64,000 nt of DNA, taken from NCBI GenBank assembly GCA_030761205.1, contig JAULJL010000001.1, positions 43,751,645-43,815,644 on the forward strand, in the 5' to 3' direction. Within the stretch, counting starts at the first letter, position 1, and each line of letters begins with the position of its first letter. Shown one piece after another: positions 45,559 through 58,700 of the stretch. Under the pieces are notes generated by a model. It had not been told where the DNA came from. It ran no database searches and was given only the letters and a program-made list of their open reading frames with translations. The stretch is from Fremontodendron californicum. Lineage: Eukaryota > Streptophyta > Magnoliopsida > Malvales > Malvaceae. Position numbers and translations under genes: made by a program.

Positions 45559-48064
45559 TTAAGATACGGCTTTATAGTCCTTAGGACCATAAGCTACAAA
45601 TAGCTCTGCAAGAAACCAGTTTTTCCTTCTAGAATTGCATCCCATGTCTTTGCATAGTTGATCATTACAGTATATTTGTAGTGATGTAGTCACGCAAGAC
45701 TTTCTATAGCCCTCTTTCGCATCACTTCTCTTGCATTTTTCCCACTCCATAACATCTTCTTCCATCCTGCTTATTGTTGGTAACTTGAAGTTTCCAGCAA
45801 GAAAATGTGCTAACCACTTGCTTCTCATTTCAGTGGAATACAGGATTGCAGGACTATCTGCATATCCAAGTATTGCTAGCTGTGGAATTCGAGGATGAAT
45901 GCATTCCCTGCAATAATAATAATAATAAAAAAAAAAGAATTTATAATCTGTATAGTGTATGGTTGCCTTAGGGAGTGTCCTAGCCTAAAAAGAAAACCAA
46001 AAAAAGATACCTGTAGAATGGGGCTGATGAGCCAGCAATACATTTCTGGAAGAAAGTTGATTTGAAAATGCTCTTCAGCTTTTCTTCACTCTTATATCCA
46101 GTAGCAAAAATTACAATATCAGACAGCAGAGGTGTAGACTCGCCTTGTACCATTAAACCATTTTTGCAAAAGCTGAAGCTTTGTGATTTCTTCAGGAAAA
46201 GACTACCATCTTTGACTCTGTCATAGAAATTAGCTGGCAAAACTGTGAACATACATGAAGAAATTTGTTTGAGGAATCTACTGACTGGTACCATGTTGTA
46301 TTTCTTCAATGGATACACACACTTGAGATAGCACTCGATTGACGTCGAAAATATACGGAGCTGGAATGAACATTGCATGAGCATGATTGCTAGCTAATTA
46401 TTACTTAATACTTTTCTCAAAGACTCTACCTAAGGCTAAGGCTTCGAATTTCAAGATAATTAGAAAGAAAATTAATTTCACTTGAAAAAAAAAAAAAACT
46501 CTATGCAAGTTTTGCTCTAAAGGGTGTACCAAATCCAAATAGAGAAAATTACCAGAGGTGAAAGCAACAGGGCTAGGAGGCAGAGGAAGAATCCTTCACC
46601 TGGCTTGTGGACCATCAACTCTGTGAAGCGGTTCAAACCTCGAAAGACAAGTGGGAGTAAATATTCAGGAACTGTCCAGTGGACCGTCTTGAACAGCAGC
46701 GTACATGGGTGACTTGCTCCTGATCACCAACAAAATTAGATTACATGCTTTAGGAAAATTAGAAAAAGAACAGAGGATATTTCCACGTCTTGCTCATCTA
46801 CTACTACTTTCAAATTCTTATGTAATTGCTGATCCTCAGCCTCAGGCAACAATTATTCAAAGTTCAAACATTGACTTAATTCGTTCCATATTGAGTTAAT
46901 TACACGGGAAATCTGGAGTTTCCGTAGACCATGATTAGCAAATTTGACTCGTCCTGTATTCAGGTTGGCAATTACTTTCTTATTATTCCTAGAGAAGGAG
47001 CAAAGGCTTGCACCGTTTTTATTAGCAACTTCTGCTGCTATATCCACTGCTGATTTCTGAAATCCAATTACTGTAACTCGCTTTTCTTTGATTAATTCAG
47101 CGGCAAGATCATCATCCATTGCAGCATAATCCATGGAATGCAAGACCTTGCCATTAAATGCTTCAGGTCCTTTGTTCAATGGGAAATCAGGAATGTTCGG
47201 CAAGTCACTGTATCTTCCTATGCAAAGAATCACAAAATCCACTTGGTACACCTGCTTGTCAGTTATCATATACAAGTGCGAGAAAAAAATATATATTAGA
47301 GTTGGACACTTGGACTTAGATTCTTTTTCACCTACTAAATTCCGTAACTAAAAATTTCTGTTGCTGCATGCAAATATTAGAGAGAGTAAGTCTTATGTGC
47401 AACGTCCACAAGAAATGCTTGATTCTTGAGCATAAATTTTAGACTCAGACAAAGTCTATAATTTTTTTATTTTTTTTTTAAAGATTGAAAATGTTTAATT
47501 GCCTCATTTAGCTTATGGATAACTTAAACAAGTAGAAGTTTAGGAATGCACGAAATCAATTGAAAAATGAAATGCATGATAAAAAAAATAAGGACAGTGG
47601 CCAGTGGGTACCTGAGTTGGAGCAGATGGATTCTGGGCATGTCGTACGACGACATGCCATTTCCCAGAGAGAGAAAAAGGCTCACCAGAGCCACCCCACA
47701 AGTCCCGGAAAAGCACATGATCTGCAGTAGACGATGTGACATAATCGATGCAGGTTACCTTGGAATTGAACTTGATCCTAGGAAGGATGTTGAAGTGAAC
47801 AGCGTAGGCTTGGAGGTATTCCAGGACTTGGTTGTGATCAGGGTAAGTCCCTCTCACTGCAGGGGGCCATGAAAAATCGGAGAACTGGTAGAAATCTTTG
47901 GGTGTTTGTAGCTTAGTAGACTCTATTGTTTGTGACCAAACTCCACCAATGCCACTCCTTGCCTCAAACACGATGGGACGGAAACCTTTTTCTAGTGTAT
48001 ACTTACACGCCATTAAGCCGCTAATTCCAGCGCCTATGATCGCAATCCTCTTATCCTTCTCCAT
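45559..48064 (-). CDS. FMO1-like flavin-containing monooxygenase
   Basis: Five exons (48064-47612, 47251-47014, 46719-46553, 46360-46011, 45907-45559) sum to 1557 bases, giving 518 residues. The FAD-binding motif IIGAGISGL starts at residue 9. The FMO signature F-x-G-x3-H-x3-Y appears as FNGKVLHSMDY, and the NADPH site is VTVIGFQKSAVDIA, the form typical of plant FMO1-type enzymes. The FATGY motif is present in IVIFATGYKS. Such enzymes oxygenate nitrogen or sulfur using NADPH and O2; Arabidopsis FMO1 makes N-hydroxypipecolic acid in systemic immunity. Many plants carry several FMO1-like paralogues with unknown substrates, so orthology to FMO1 itself is not claimed. It lies next to the CYP87-type P450 in the same orientation. 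No lesion was found. Confidence 0.9.
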
Positions 48065-49628
48065 TTTGGGTCCAAAACAACAATTAAGTTTACGGTTCTT
48101 GTCGATTATTTTACATGTATGCGCTGGCTGCTATACAGCCAAAGAGGCAGTGTTTCTGGATCGGCGTATATTCAGAAAGACAATTCTAACCCAAATTCTT
48201 ACTTCTTTTTAAAGTAGATGCACCAAAATCATGGCATGGAGATAAGTTTTTTTTTTTTTGGGTGCCAAATCGAAGAGAATATAGGAAAGCAGCAGGACTT
48301 GTATTGGTAGAGATTAGTGAAGCGGTATTCTGAGACACTAATGCAAGTCATGATGATAAGTAATGGTCGCATGGGTGACAAAATCATGGAACAGTTTTTG
48401 AAGTTGTTTTTTTGTTTTTACTCTCTTTAGGTTGGTGAGGACAAAACTGAACCGAGTCACCGACCTCGAAAAATGGAGAAAACGGGGTTCAAGTCAAAGC
48501 TGTTATATCAGCTAAACAGGCTGGTATTAGCCTTTCAGTTCGGGACTTGGAGCTAGCAATTGCAGTGGATCTTAATTAGGGTCTCTGAGCAACCTCTTTT
48601 GACTTCCAATCCCCAGGCATTTAGGCTATTTAACTATCAGCTGCCACAATAATAGCAATCCTGAAATAATGGCAAGAGCATATATAGAAACACTTAAAGG
48701 TGAAGCCTCAAAGGATAATGTGAAATTTATCGTCAATTTTCTTCATCTCTTATTTTTTCCATATAAATGAATTGATGTTCGAAGTTTTTTTTAAAGAAAA
48801 AAAAAAAAGGTTCTTTTTAACGTGAAATTTATCGTCAATTTTCTTCATCTCAACTCGACCTTAAAATAAAAATGTTTCATTTAAAGGGTTGGTGGGGTGT
48901 CAAACTAGATTACTTCACGAGTGAAAATTATAAATAAAAAAAAAAAGAAAAAAAAAGTGAGATTTTATCTGAAATTTTGTTCGTTTTCGGTGTAGTACTT
49001 TGTTTCAAGGGTGAGGGAAGCGACAAATCCATCACTTCAACAAATAGTTCACGCTGCAGTACAAGCCCAATAAGACAGTTTGAATAAGCTCGGATTTAAT
49101 GGCCCAAAGCGTTATAAAGTTAGAATTTGCTCTTTGCATGCTAGGCCTAGCCATAATGGCGGATTATATTTAAGATTTAACTCACTTAGACTATAGCGTG
49201 ATTGGTTAATTTCCATTTACCAACACTTGAAAAGGCCCAAATATGGCCCATATGTATGATTTTGAGATCCAAACCATACGCATGAGCTTTCTGTTTGGTT
49301 TAGACGGAAGAAACTCAAGCTATCCAGTTTCATTAAGAAAAACAGGAATTAGGTTCTTGAAAAACCAATGCTAGCCAATCCGCCACATATGTTTTTTTTA
49401 GCAAAGGATTTTTACTAACACGCCAGCCAGCCAGCAAGCAACAGTTTATAGTTCTATAACAATGGAATTATTGATAATTAGATAATAAAGTTTAGCATAT
49501 TCATCAAGTTGACTGCCGGAACACAGAAATTACTTCGCAGCCAAATCAGTTTCAGTACTTAAAGAGTAAAGACAGAGAACTCTGGGATCGATGTCCACCT
49601 TATTCTTCGACATCTAATATGTAACCAG
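48065..49628. other. Spacer between FMO1-like start and CYP87-type stop
   Basis: No gene supported. A poly(T) run followed by GGGTGCC at about 48247-48266 resembles, on the minus strand, the same GCACCC-A tail found in the two micro-retroinsertions, but no flanking duplication was found here. Confidence 0.5.
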
Positions 49629-49762
49629 TTATTCATGTTTTTCTGAAACTCTAACGTAGAAACCGTTGGCAAATCCCATAGCCGGTGCACGAACCACATC
49701 TCCTCCCTTGATCTTTGTCCACCTAAACCAAAATTACATTTTCATTTATTGTCAGTTTCAGG

Positions 49763-49843
<81 letters not shown>

Positions 49844-52176
49844 TTTCTCTTTTATGTGCGTAACACATTAATTTATATATATATATATATACATACATAA
49901 CTATACCTGTATTTGGTGACCAAGACATGTAAAAATACAGCCATTAGGACCTTGCTGAACTCTGCTCCTGCACAACTCCTATTGCCTCCTCCAAATGCCA
50001 TGAAATTCTTTGCCGTCGCATTGCTTCCAATGTTCTTAAAAAGGTACAAATTAATCAAGATGTGAATTATACGGTGAGTACTAAAGCAACTTATCAACCA
50101 TTTTTAAATTTTTTTTTGCTTCCAACAGCTATGACTCTGGTTGGGGGAAAGATTTACATAATTAAACAAGTTATTAAATACCTTCCATCTTGAAGGATTG
50201 AAGGTAAGAGGATCTTCAAAAGCGTTAGGATTAAGCTGTAGGGCTGCAGGCACAACCATGATAGCCCAACCTTTGGGTATTGTGTATCCTGAAAATTAAG
50301 AAATTAATAGTTAATATATATATATATATAAATAGAATTTATTCAACCATATATATATAGTCAGTGTGTTCGTGAACAATTACCGTTAAAATGAATGTCC
50401 TTTATAACCCTTCTTAAGATCCCAGGAGCAACATTTGCTAATCTAAGTGACTCATTGATGACCTTATATATAATCACAAAATTGCATGAATATTTTGAGA
50501 AAATTAACTTTAATAAAGGGGAAAACAAAAAATAAGGAGTATATGGAGGAAGGAAAAGAAAACTTGTCAAGGTTGGCATATGATATGATATGACTAACAT
50601 TATGAGTAAAAGTCATGGATTTGTATTCCGTCCATAGAAGTCCATCTCCAGGATTACCATCTCTTCTTTTCTTAAGAATTTCCTCATGCTCCTCCTAGTC
50701 AAAATTAGTTGGAAAAGAATATTATAAAATTTTACTGCTATATAAAAAATATTAAGTATATGAAAAAGAAAATCATTGAATGATCTTAGGAGTAATTAAT
50801 TACAAACCGTTAGTTGCTGTAGCAGTGAAGGATAGTCAGATAAATACTTAATGGCCAAGGCAATAGTAGATGAAATAGTCTCAAAGCTAGCAAGGAGGAT
50901 TCCAAACAAAACATGAGTGGCAAATTCTTTAGTCAAGAACGCTTCTGTCCTCATGTCTTCCACAAATTGGTCAAGAAAATCTCCTTTGCTGCTTCCACCT
51001 TCCGGATATGACTTCCTTCTCTCTTCGAGTAAATTTGTTATTAGTTTTATTACTTTTTGCTGCCTCTGCATGCATATATGGTAAATTATATTAATTAATT
51101 ATTTTAATTTGGTTTTGGGAAATTTAGAAGGCCATGTATATAATTTCTTGAATGATTAGTACCTTTCCACATCTGTAGAAAGCAGTACCGGGGATGCGTA
51201 AAGGAAATGACATAAGTCCTTCCAAAAAGTTGGATAAATTTGGGACTATGTTTTCTGATTTTTCTGGTTCATAACTAAACATGTGCTTTGCAGTAAATTC
51301 AAATATCATCTGCAAATTAATAATAAAGAAGATGTCAGTATTATTGTTTTCGCTACATAAGTAAGACTTAAGAAGATATTATGTTAGCTAGCTGAACAAC
51401 TGAAACAACAGAGAGAGAATAAATAAAAAAGAGGAGATTAATTAAGAACTGCTACTGTTAATATATATATATATATATATAGTATTTGGTGAAGCTGGGA
51501 TAAATTAAGAAAGAAATACTTACAGCAGCAGTTTGGTCTTTAAGTTCTACCTCTGGCTGCTTAGCCCACTCCTGCAATCTATGATTTATGGCACATTCTA
51601 ACTGAGGCAGCAGCTTGTCTTTAAGAGTCTCAACACCAAAGTGGTTCAAAACTACGTGCCTGAGATATTTGTGTACATAGCCACTTGCTGCTGTTGTATC
51701 TTGGCGAAGCAGCTTTGCGAAGGAATCCATGTACCACAACTCAACAAGTTTACCTTCTTGTTGAAACAAGAAATAGTTGAAATCGGGATCCGTCGATATC
51801 ACAATTGATCGACCTGCTACACTTGTTTTGAACAATGGACCATACCTGAAACCATTTGAAGATGATCATAAAGTAGTGTGTAATTACGTACGTTCTTCGA
51901 GAAGAAGAAGATCAAGAAGGTAGTTTAAAATTAACCATAGAAAAAAAATAATTTAAGCGATGATTACCTATTCATTCTTTCCTTGACAAAGGGATGGATG
52001 TCTATGGACTTGCCTGCGACAAGAAAACTAAGGGTCTCTCCTAGAAGTGGGAGTCCCATCGAACCTGGAGGTAGTATGCCTTTACATTTAGGGTTCCTCC
52101 ACCAGTAAATCCACGTTGTCACACTTATGACAAGCAAAGAGATCGCACAAAGCCAAACAGACCACATCATCTCCAT
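49629..52176 (-). CDS. Cytochrome P450, CYP87 family
   Basis: Nine exons (52176-51968, 51845-51524, 51309-51163, 51065-50808, 50694-50599, 50462-50384, 50288-50182, 50034-49907, 49722-49629) sum to 1440 bases, giving 479 residues. The N-terminus MEMMWSVWLCAISLLVIS is an ER membrane anchor, followed by the proline-rich hinge LPPGSMGLPLLGET. Further motifs are the I-helix region LLASFETIS, the K-helix ESLR in VINESLRLAN, and the haem loop FGGGNRSCAG with the ligand Cys. Block order and sequence (LPQLECAINHRLQEW, EEHEEILKKR, YTIPKGWAIMVVP, GGDVVRAPAMGF) match CYP87. CYP87 members oxidise steroids and triterpenoids in several plants; the substrate here is unknown. An upstream GTG at 52263 is in frame, but the first ATG is 52176, about 107 bases below a TATATAAA box at 52318-52311. 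Confidence 0.9.
49765..49841. repeat. (TA)n microsatellite in the last intron of the CYP87-type gene
   Basis: About 38 uninterrupted TA units in the intron between exons 8 and 9, with a second shorter TA run at 49873-49890. Long TA arrays are prone to length change. Confidence 0.95.
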
Positions 52177-52310
52177 TATCAACCAAGTAGGAAAACACCT
52201 AATTGATTTTAAAAAAAAGGAAATTAAGTGAGAAGAGAGCAGAGGTGCGAGACTGGCTGGCACTTAATTTGGGTTATTATATGCTTCAATGTTCTGAGAG
52301 AAGTAAGTCC

Positions 52311-52318
52311 TTTATATA
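52311..52318 (-). promoter_or_regulatory. TATA box of the CYP87-type gene
   Basis: TATATAAA on the minus strand, about 135-140 bases before the ATG at 52176, giving a leader of about 100 bases. Confidence 0.55.
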
Positions 52319-55300
52319 GACTAACTCGATCGTCATTATACTCAATGGCGAATCTTCATTAGAGCCGGCCGGCCCCCCAAGAATTTTGAAATTTTTTTTT
52401 TTTTTTTTTTTAATTTTTAAAATATTTTATACATAAATTAGTTTGGCCTCCTCAAACCTAAATTTATTATGTTTATATTCATTATTTATTATTTGTGTCA
52501 CTCTCATCTATTGAATATATAGTACTAAAAATAAATTTTATATAAATGTTATTAAAATAATAACTCTTTAACTTGGTTTAAACTTTGTACTCATAGATTT
52601 ACGGTCACTACATTATTATAAACATGTAGATTTTTTGTTCAAACAAATAAACATGTAGATTTAACATATATGAGTATTATATTAATTAAAATCAAATTGA
52701 TAAATATCCAAGTTTTGGAATTCCTTTTTTTTCCAACCAAACCTTTTTCCCATTAATATCTATATAACATGCTTTTTTCTAATTAAAAACTGACAATTAA
52801 CATCATTAGCTTAATTAGAACTTTTTATTTTTATAATTTGAAAATACCATGCATGTATTAAAAAATCAAAAAGTTTCAAGTTATGATCTCAAAGCCCTCT
52901 ATATTCTAAAATAATATTTATTATTAAAAAATTATATGTTTTTAACTTTAGATGTTTTTTTTTCGTTTAATATTTAAATAATTGAATATGATAACATAAT
53001 ATATATGTTAATAATGTAAAAAAATATAGTGACTTTATTTCTATAAGAGAATTATGTTACTCGTGATTTATAAATAAAAATGGCAAGATCAATTGTTTAA
53101 TATATATATATATAATTTAAATGTTAATATACTTATAATTGTAATTTTTCATTGTTAGATGTTGCATATAAGTTTTTTTTATTTTGTTAATACCTACGCT
53201 ATAAATATAAGGAAACAATTCTCAACAAAAAAAAACAAAAAAAAAAAGTTCCTTAGTAATGGTATATACTATATATAGTTATACATATTCATTAATTAAT
53301 TTAAGTGTGGTAAACCAGCTTTGCATGCTTGCCTTGCCTTGCCGCCCAAAACAAACACAAAGTTTCATTCATACCATCCAATAAACCAAATTAAGTGCTT
53401 TAATATATTTTTTTTATAAAGAAAGTTAAGGATTTAAGTAGATGTTTGGGTTGAATTATTATGTTACGTAGCTTGAGTAATACCATTTCCATTACCATGC
53501 ATATAAATATATATTAATACTTTAGATTTTATTTTCATGTGCTTAATTAAACCTATGAGGGTTAAATAAATAAATAAAACTGAAAGGTTATTCACCAAAA
53601 CAAAAAAAAAAAAAGCATATATGCATGCATTTATAAATTAATATTTGGCATCGATCCTTATCATCATCAGGAAATTAAATGCATATGAAGCTGTATCTAT
53701 CTAGTCATAGAGTCATTCATCACTTGTATGTTGTTGCTTGGAAACTCCTTATTTGGTTGTTGCATTTGGTGATGATTGGTAGTTCAATTAATTCCTTAGA
53801 AAACGAAAAAATTGGTGGATATGACTTTGAATAGTTATTAACACTCTGAAACTTCTTCCTGTCTTCCCATAATTAAAAGTTCAAAGAAAGTTTTGGTGGT
53901 CCAGACTGGAAAAAAAAAATGCAAGGAAAAAAGAAGTAGAAAAAAGGTGAAGGTGGGAGTGGGAAAGGCCATCGAAAATCATCCGATGACTTTGGTACAG
54001 GAAAAATGTGATTCATGGTCAAGGTCATCATCAATCATATAGAAGAATTTATTTAAGTGACACCAACCAAAATTCTACAAAATAACCTCAACTTGGGTCG
54101 GCTGGGTTGTCTCTACCTATTTCTTTGGACTTCTTTTATTTAGTTGTACTTTGGAGTTTGGGTGCAGGTTTGTTGGGCCTAACGCCTAATAATTGGGAAA
54201 CAAAAAGTTTGTTAATTGTTAATGGAAAACCCTTTGGTGACGGACACGGTCCGTGATTTTTTTTTTTGAAATCACCGACACGTTTTCACCACATATTAAT
54301 TTTGTAAGCGATTAGTTTTAAAATCAACTAAACAAGTCACTTTTTTATCCATTAAAAATTTGTGGTTGATAGTTGTCCGTCATTTTCTCTTGAAATGATG
54401 GACGGTGATGTAAGTAAGGTCCTTAATGGTAGGTGTCATTGAAAATTAACAATGGATATGTCCTTAATGGTAGGTGTCATATCCATACAATTAACAATGG
54501 ATATGTTTATATGTAAGTAAGATGCTTAATTCACTATCCATCATTATACAATATCAAAGCAATGGTTTTTAACTAGAAACTTGTCTATGTTAAACTTATA
54601 TGGTGAGTGTTAAACTCATTTTGTTGAAAATAAATGGATTATTATTATTATTATGCATTATGATAGACAAGAAGCAAAATCACATGATGGAAAAAGTGGG
54701 AATGAATTCAAATAATGTTTTACCTTCCGCGATGTCAACAACTCATTTGTGGTGAGAATTTTGCTTCCGAGAACACCATACTAACAAATTTTATAGGCAT
54801 TTGAATTTACAAAGACTTACGAAAACACGATCATTTGTTGGTTAACCTCCTAGTCCTACGGTTCAACTTTACACAGCTGGTCTAAGTATATGAAGGACTC
54901 AAATGAAAAAAATAAAAAATAAATTGGCATGAAGAATCAGAGTTATCTGAATAATGGTAAGTCTACTTTCTAAAACAAGGAATTAAAAGCATTTTGTATG
55001 TATATTCATCAATCATTATCCAATTCAAATTGATTTGCAGGATAAATAAAAACAACAATTCTAGTACCGAACATCGAGTAACTTACATCATAAACTCGAT
55101 CAGGACAAGAGGGGCAGAAGAAAAAGGAAAGCGCGAATAACAGAAAAGTAATCAGATCTCGTTTCAGAGCACGTCAAAATACAAAAATTACGAGTTCAGC
55201 TATCAAAGACAAATAAAAATGATGTAAAGTAAAAATAAAAAAAAAAGATATTTGGAATTGGGCCTGACGGAAAATATGTTTGAAGATGAGAGCAATGTTG

Positions 55301-55467
55301 AGGGCGCTGTAATCCATTTTTTTCTGTTAGCCTGCCTGCCAATCTTATCTTAATTCTGTTTTTGCTCTCCCACAGCACGAATCAAGCTGGTTCCTTCCGG
55401 ACCCGGCCCTTTTGTCTTTGTCTTTTAATGTTTGGTTTGATTTCTTCCGAAAAGCTTTGTCGTCGTC
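52319..55467. other. AT-rich intergenic spacer
   Basis: About 3.1 kb without a supported gene. It contains the CYP87-type promoter, poly(A)/poly(T) runs, a small imperfect tandem duplication at 54408-54525 (GTCCTTAATGGTAGGTGTCAT twice, with flanking partial repeats) and an inverted-repeat-rich patch at about 54228-54415 that might be a decayed MITE. Confidence 0.5.
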
Positions 55468-55596
55468 TCATGTGCATGTCCCAATCCCATCCTCCGTCTC
55501 TTCCACTTCTGGATCATCTACCTTACTTGCACCAACCTTTTTGTATAGCTTATCAGCTGCTGCTTCTTCAATATTTTCTTGCTTTGCGCCTCCATC
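55468..55596 (-). pseudogene. Possible relic of the SBE1 acidic C-terminal tail
   Basis: One minus-strand frame reads as an acidic coding-like stretch (IEEAAADKLYKKVGA then DDPEVEETEDGIG) after a good acceptor (TTTTGCCCCCAG), but it has an in-frame TGA just before it and another after it. Branching enzymes of class I carry acidic tails after the last beta domain. Position and composition suggest the tail exon of the neighbouring pseudogene, with the exons between deleted. The assignment is tentative. Confidence 0.3.
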
Positions 55597-55770
55597 TCAT
55601 TCAACCTGGCCTGGGGGCAAAATTATATAACAAATCTGTCAGTCAATTCATGTTTCCATTCCAAGGAAGGCTCAAAGGCCATAGATACCATACCATACCA
55701 TACAGGCCGAGATTTTATCTCCATCATATCCTACCATATTTAGTAAGCACAGTTGAGCCAGAGTGTTTAC

Positions 55771-58700
55771 CTCATTTCCCATTAAATTAAGGTAGCCCTC
55801 TCCTCCTAATGCCATCGTAATAAAATGTATCATCTGCAAAAGTAATTTAAAAAACAAGAATGTGAGAGTGAGTGAGTGAGAGAGAGAGAGAAACAATGAG
55901 AGTAAAGAGTAAATAAATTAAAGATGATCTATGCAGAGGCAAATTATGAAGGCTGAATAAAATAATCAAAGTTCCATATTTGCTGTTCTTTTAAGAGCAA
56001 AAACAGTTTCTGAAAGGCGATCAACAAAGTAAGAAATTAAGGAAACCATAAAGAGAGGAGCCCCTAAGATTTGAATTAGAACCAACCTTGTGAAGTGCAA
56101 TCCCTCGCTCAACGATAGGAGAAGCATCTGTTAAGCATGACATGCCAGAGTACATTTCTTGATCCATTAGGAAAAATGCAATTGTCTTGTCACCTACAAT
56201 AGACTGCACAAAACAAAGAGTAATATTCAATAAGCATTGACAAATAGCAAAATATACAAACGTTAAAAGGAAAAGGCAACAGTAAGAAGTATAAAACATG
56301 GTACCGAATTCAGGAAAGGAGATGTGCTATAATATTAACCATTTTAGAATTACATCCTCTTACACTGTGCTTAGGGATGGAGGAGACAGGAAAAGGATAG
56401 TAAGCATTTTATTTATCAAGCTTTCTTTATGCTATATTTCTTTTTGTCATTATCCAAAAGTTAGTTTTAGAACCAAGATCGAGACATTTCCAAGCAGAAC
56501 AATTTCAGGTGCCAGAAAGAAAGGATTTAACTAAATTTTGAAATAAATTGGTGAGAAACACAATTCCTTACAGTTTATACCTGATCATGACTTCTCAGTG
56601 TGTCTCCTATTTGTCAAGCTCCAAGATAAATCCTTCATTGACCACTCTTCATCATTCTTATTCTTCAAGTAATCAATCCACTTGTAAGGGATGGCCATAG
56701 CCAGGCGGTCGTCAAAACCAACTCCCCCTTCAGAAACAGGCCTACCAAGTCCAGGCATACCAGAAACATCTTCAGCAATTACAGTTGCATCTGGCAAGAT
56801 GCTATGTATCAGAGAATTAGCCAGCATTAAATAAACAACAGCATCAATATCAGTTGCCTCACTGAAAAACTCATTATAATTCCCTGTGAATCCCATGTTG
56901 ATACCATGGTGATGATACAACATTGAAGTCACTCCATCAAACCGAAACCCATCAAATTTGAACTCCTCAAGCCACCACCCAAGTTCGAAAGAAGGAAGCG
57001 AAGGACTTCCCAATTACCATAATTAAACAGTCGGCTATCCCATAACTTGCGGTAACCTCTTTCTCCAGTGTGAAAATACGATTCCTATGAACTTTGACCA
57101 ACATCAAAGCCATTGAGACCATCAGTGACATTGTTTACTTGTATGGCTGTGAACAACATCCATTAAGACCTGCAGACCTAAGCTGTGGGCTTTATCAATT
57201 AAATATTTGAGGTCCTCAGGAGTTCCAGATCTACTGCTTAAAGCAAAAAAGTTTGTAACATGGTATCCAAATGATGCATAATAGGAGTGCTCCATTACAG
57301 CCATCAATTGTACAGTATTATAGTTATTTACCCTGGTACGAGGTAAAACATCATCAGCAAATTCTCTGTATAAATTAACATGTGGTTCCAAGCTGCTCAT
57401 TCCAGCATGCGCTTCATATATTCTTGGGGCTTTGGGTTTTGGAGGACGAGGGTACTTAAATTTATACCTGCATTATCAATGAAGAATACATTAAAAGGCA
57501 CAATTCTCAATCACATAAAAGCAGAAAATTGGCATCCCTTTAATTTTGATGAAAATGCAATGGGTAATAGCAATAAGTTTCCCATTTCAAGCAATATTAA
57601 ACTGATTACCAGTTACTATGTTCCCAAAACAATCATTTTTAATTCTGGATAAAGAAAATGCACAAATATTAAGATGCCCATTGCCCAGCACCACACAGTT
57701 GTTGACTAAATATATTTTTGTACTTTTAATGGAAAATATAATCAGTATAAAAATAAATCATGTAAAATATGAACAAATTGCACCTTTCTGAAGGCGGAGA
57801 GTCCCAATGCACACCATCATATGGTGCTCCAAATCTGGTGGGGTCTACAGTGGCATACTTAGTCCAAGCAGGAATCCTATCTATCCAAACTTCCTCACCA
57901 TGCTTGAATCTAAACTTGACTCCTGAATTATGCGGAATAGCTGGATTTCCCCCAGAATCAGGAATTTTAATACTCCAAACGCCAAATTGATTCTTTTCCA
58001 TCTTGTGGTTGGAACCATCCCATCCATTAAAGTCTCCAATAAGTTGAGCGTCCCTACATGATGGAAAAGACTGTGTTAAATCAAATATACGTAATAGTAT
58101 AGTATAACACAGCTAGTAAACTTGTATTTCAGAAACCAAAAGACTTACTGAGCAGCAGGAGCCCACTCACGGTAGACAATTCCACCTTCTTCTCTGTTAA
58201 ATCCAAATTTCAAATAACCTATAAAAGAGTGTAAAAGACTGATTTCGTTTGAGCATTCTCATATAAATATTGATTTTACTACTTAGCTCCTAAGAGCAAG
58301 CAATTTCATCATTGAAGTACCTTTGATGTCTGAACATATAAGCAAATTCAAAAGCAGGTAGCATTGATGATAATGGAAAAATGGAAATTACCTTTTGCAA
58401 ATTCCTCCAGGCCTCCCTCATACTTTTCAAAAAGATTTTTCTGATCCACAAATTTCTTAATTCTATATTGAAAGTGATGTTTAAATGGTTGGAGAGCAGA
58501 ATCGACGCCCAAGATACCGATGTTTTCTGTATCTGCCGCAGAGGTTGTCATTGTTGAACTATCCTCAATCATAACAGCTGAAATTGGGGAACCAATACCA
58601 TAAGCGACCTGGAGGGGAAATTAGAGCAGAAGATGATGATGTCTTCAATGCCAAAATAGTTGCAATTCCATAGTTAACACCAAAGATAGCCAAGGATTTC

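Noticed and set aside
49666..49863. 65-codon frame through the TA repeat
   Set aside because: Poly(Tyr-Ile) from a TA microsatellite, antisense to the CYP87-type gene.
52177..52263. 29-residue N-terminal extension of the CYP87-type protein
   Set aside because: It begins at GTG, not ATG; the first ATG gives a standard membrane-anchor start.
54228..54415. Inverted-repeat-rich patch resembling a MITE
   Set aside because: Arms are imperfect and no terminal repeat with flanking duplication could be defined.
55362..55790. 142-codon plus-strand frame
   Set aside because: No domain; it is antisense to the SBE1 pseudogene 3' part and its possible tail relic.
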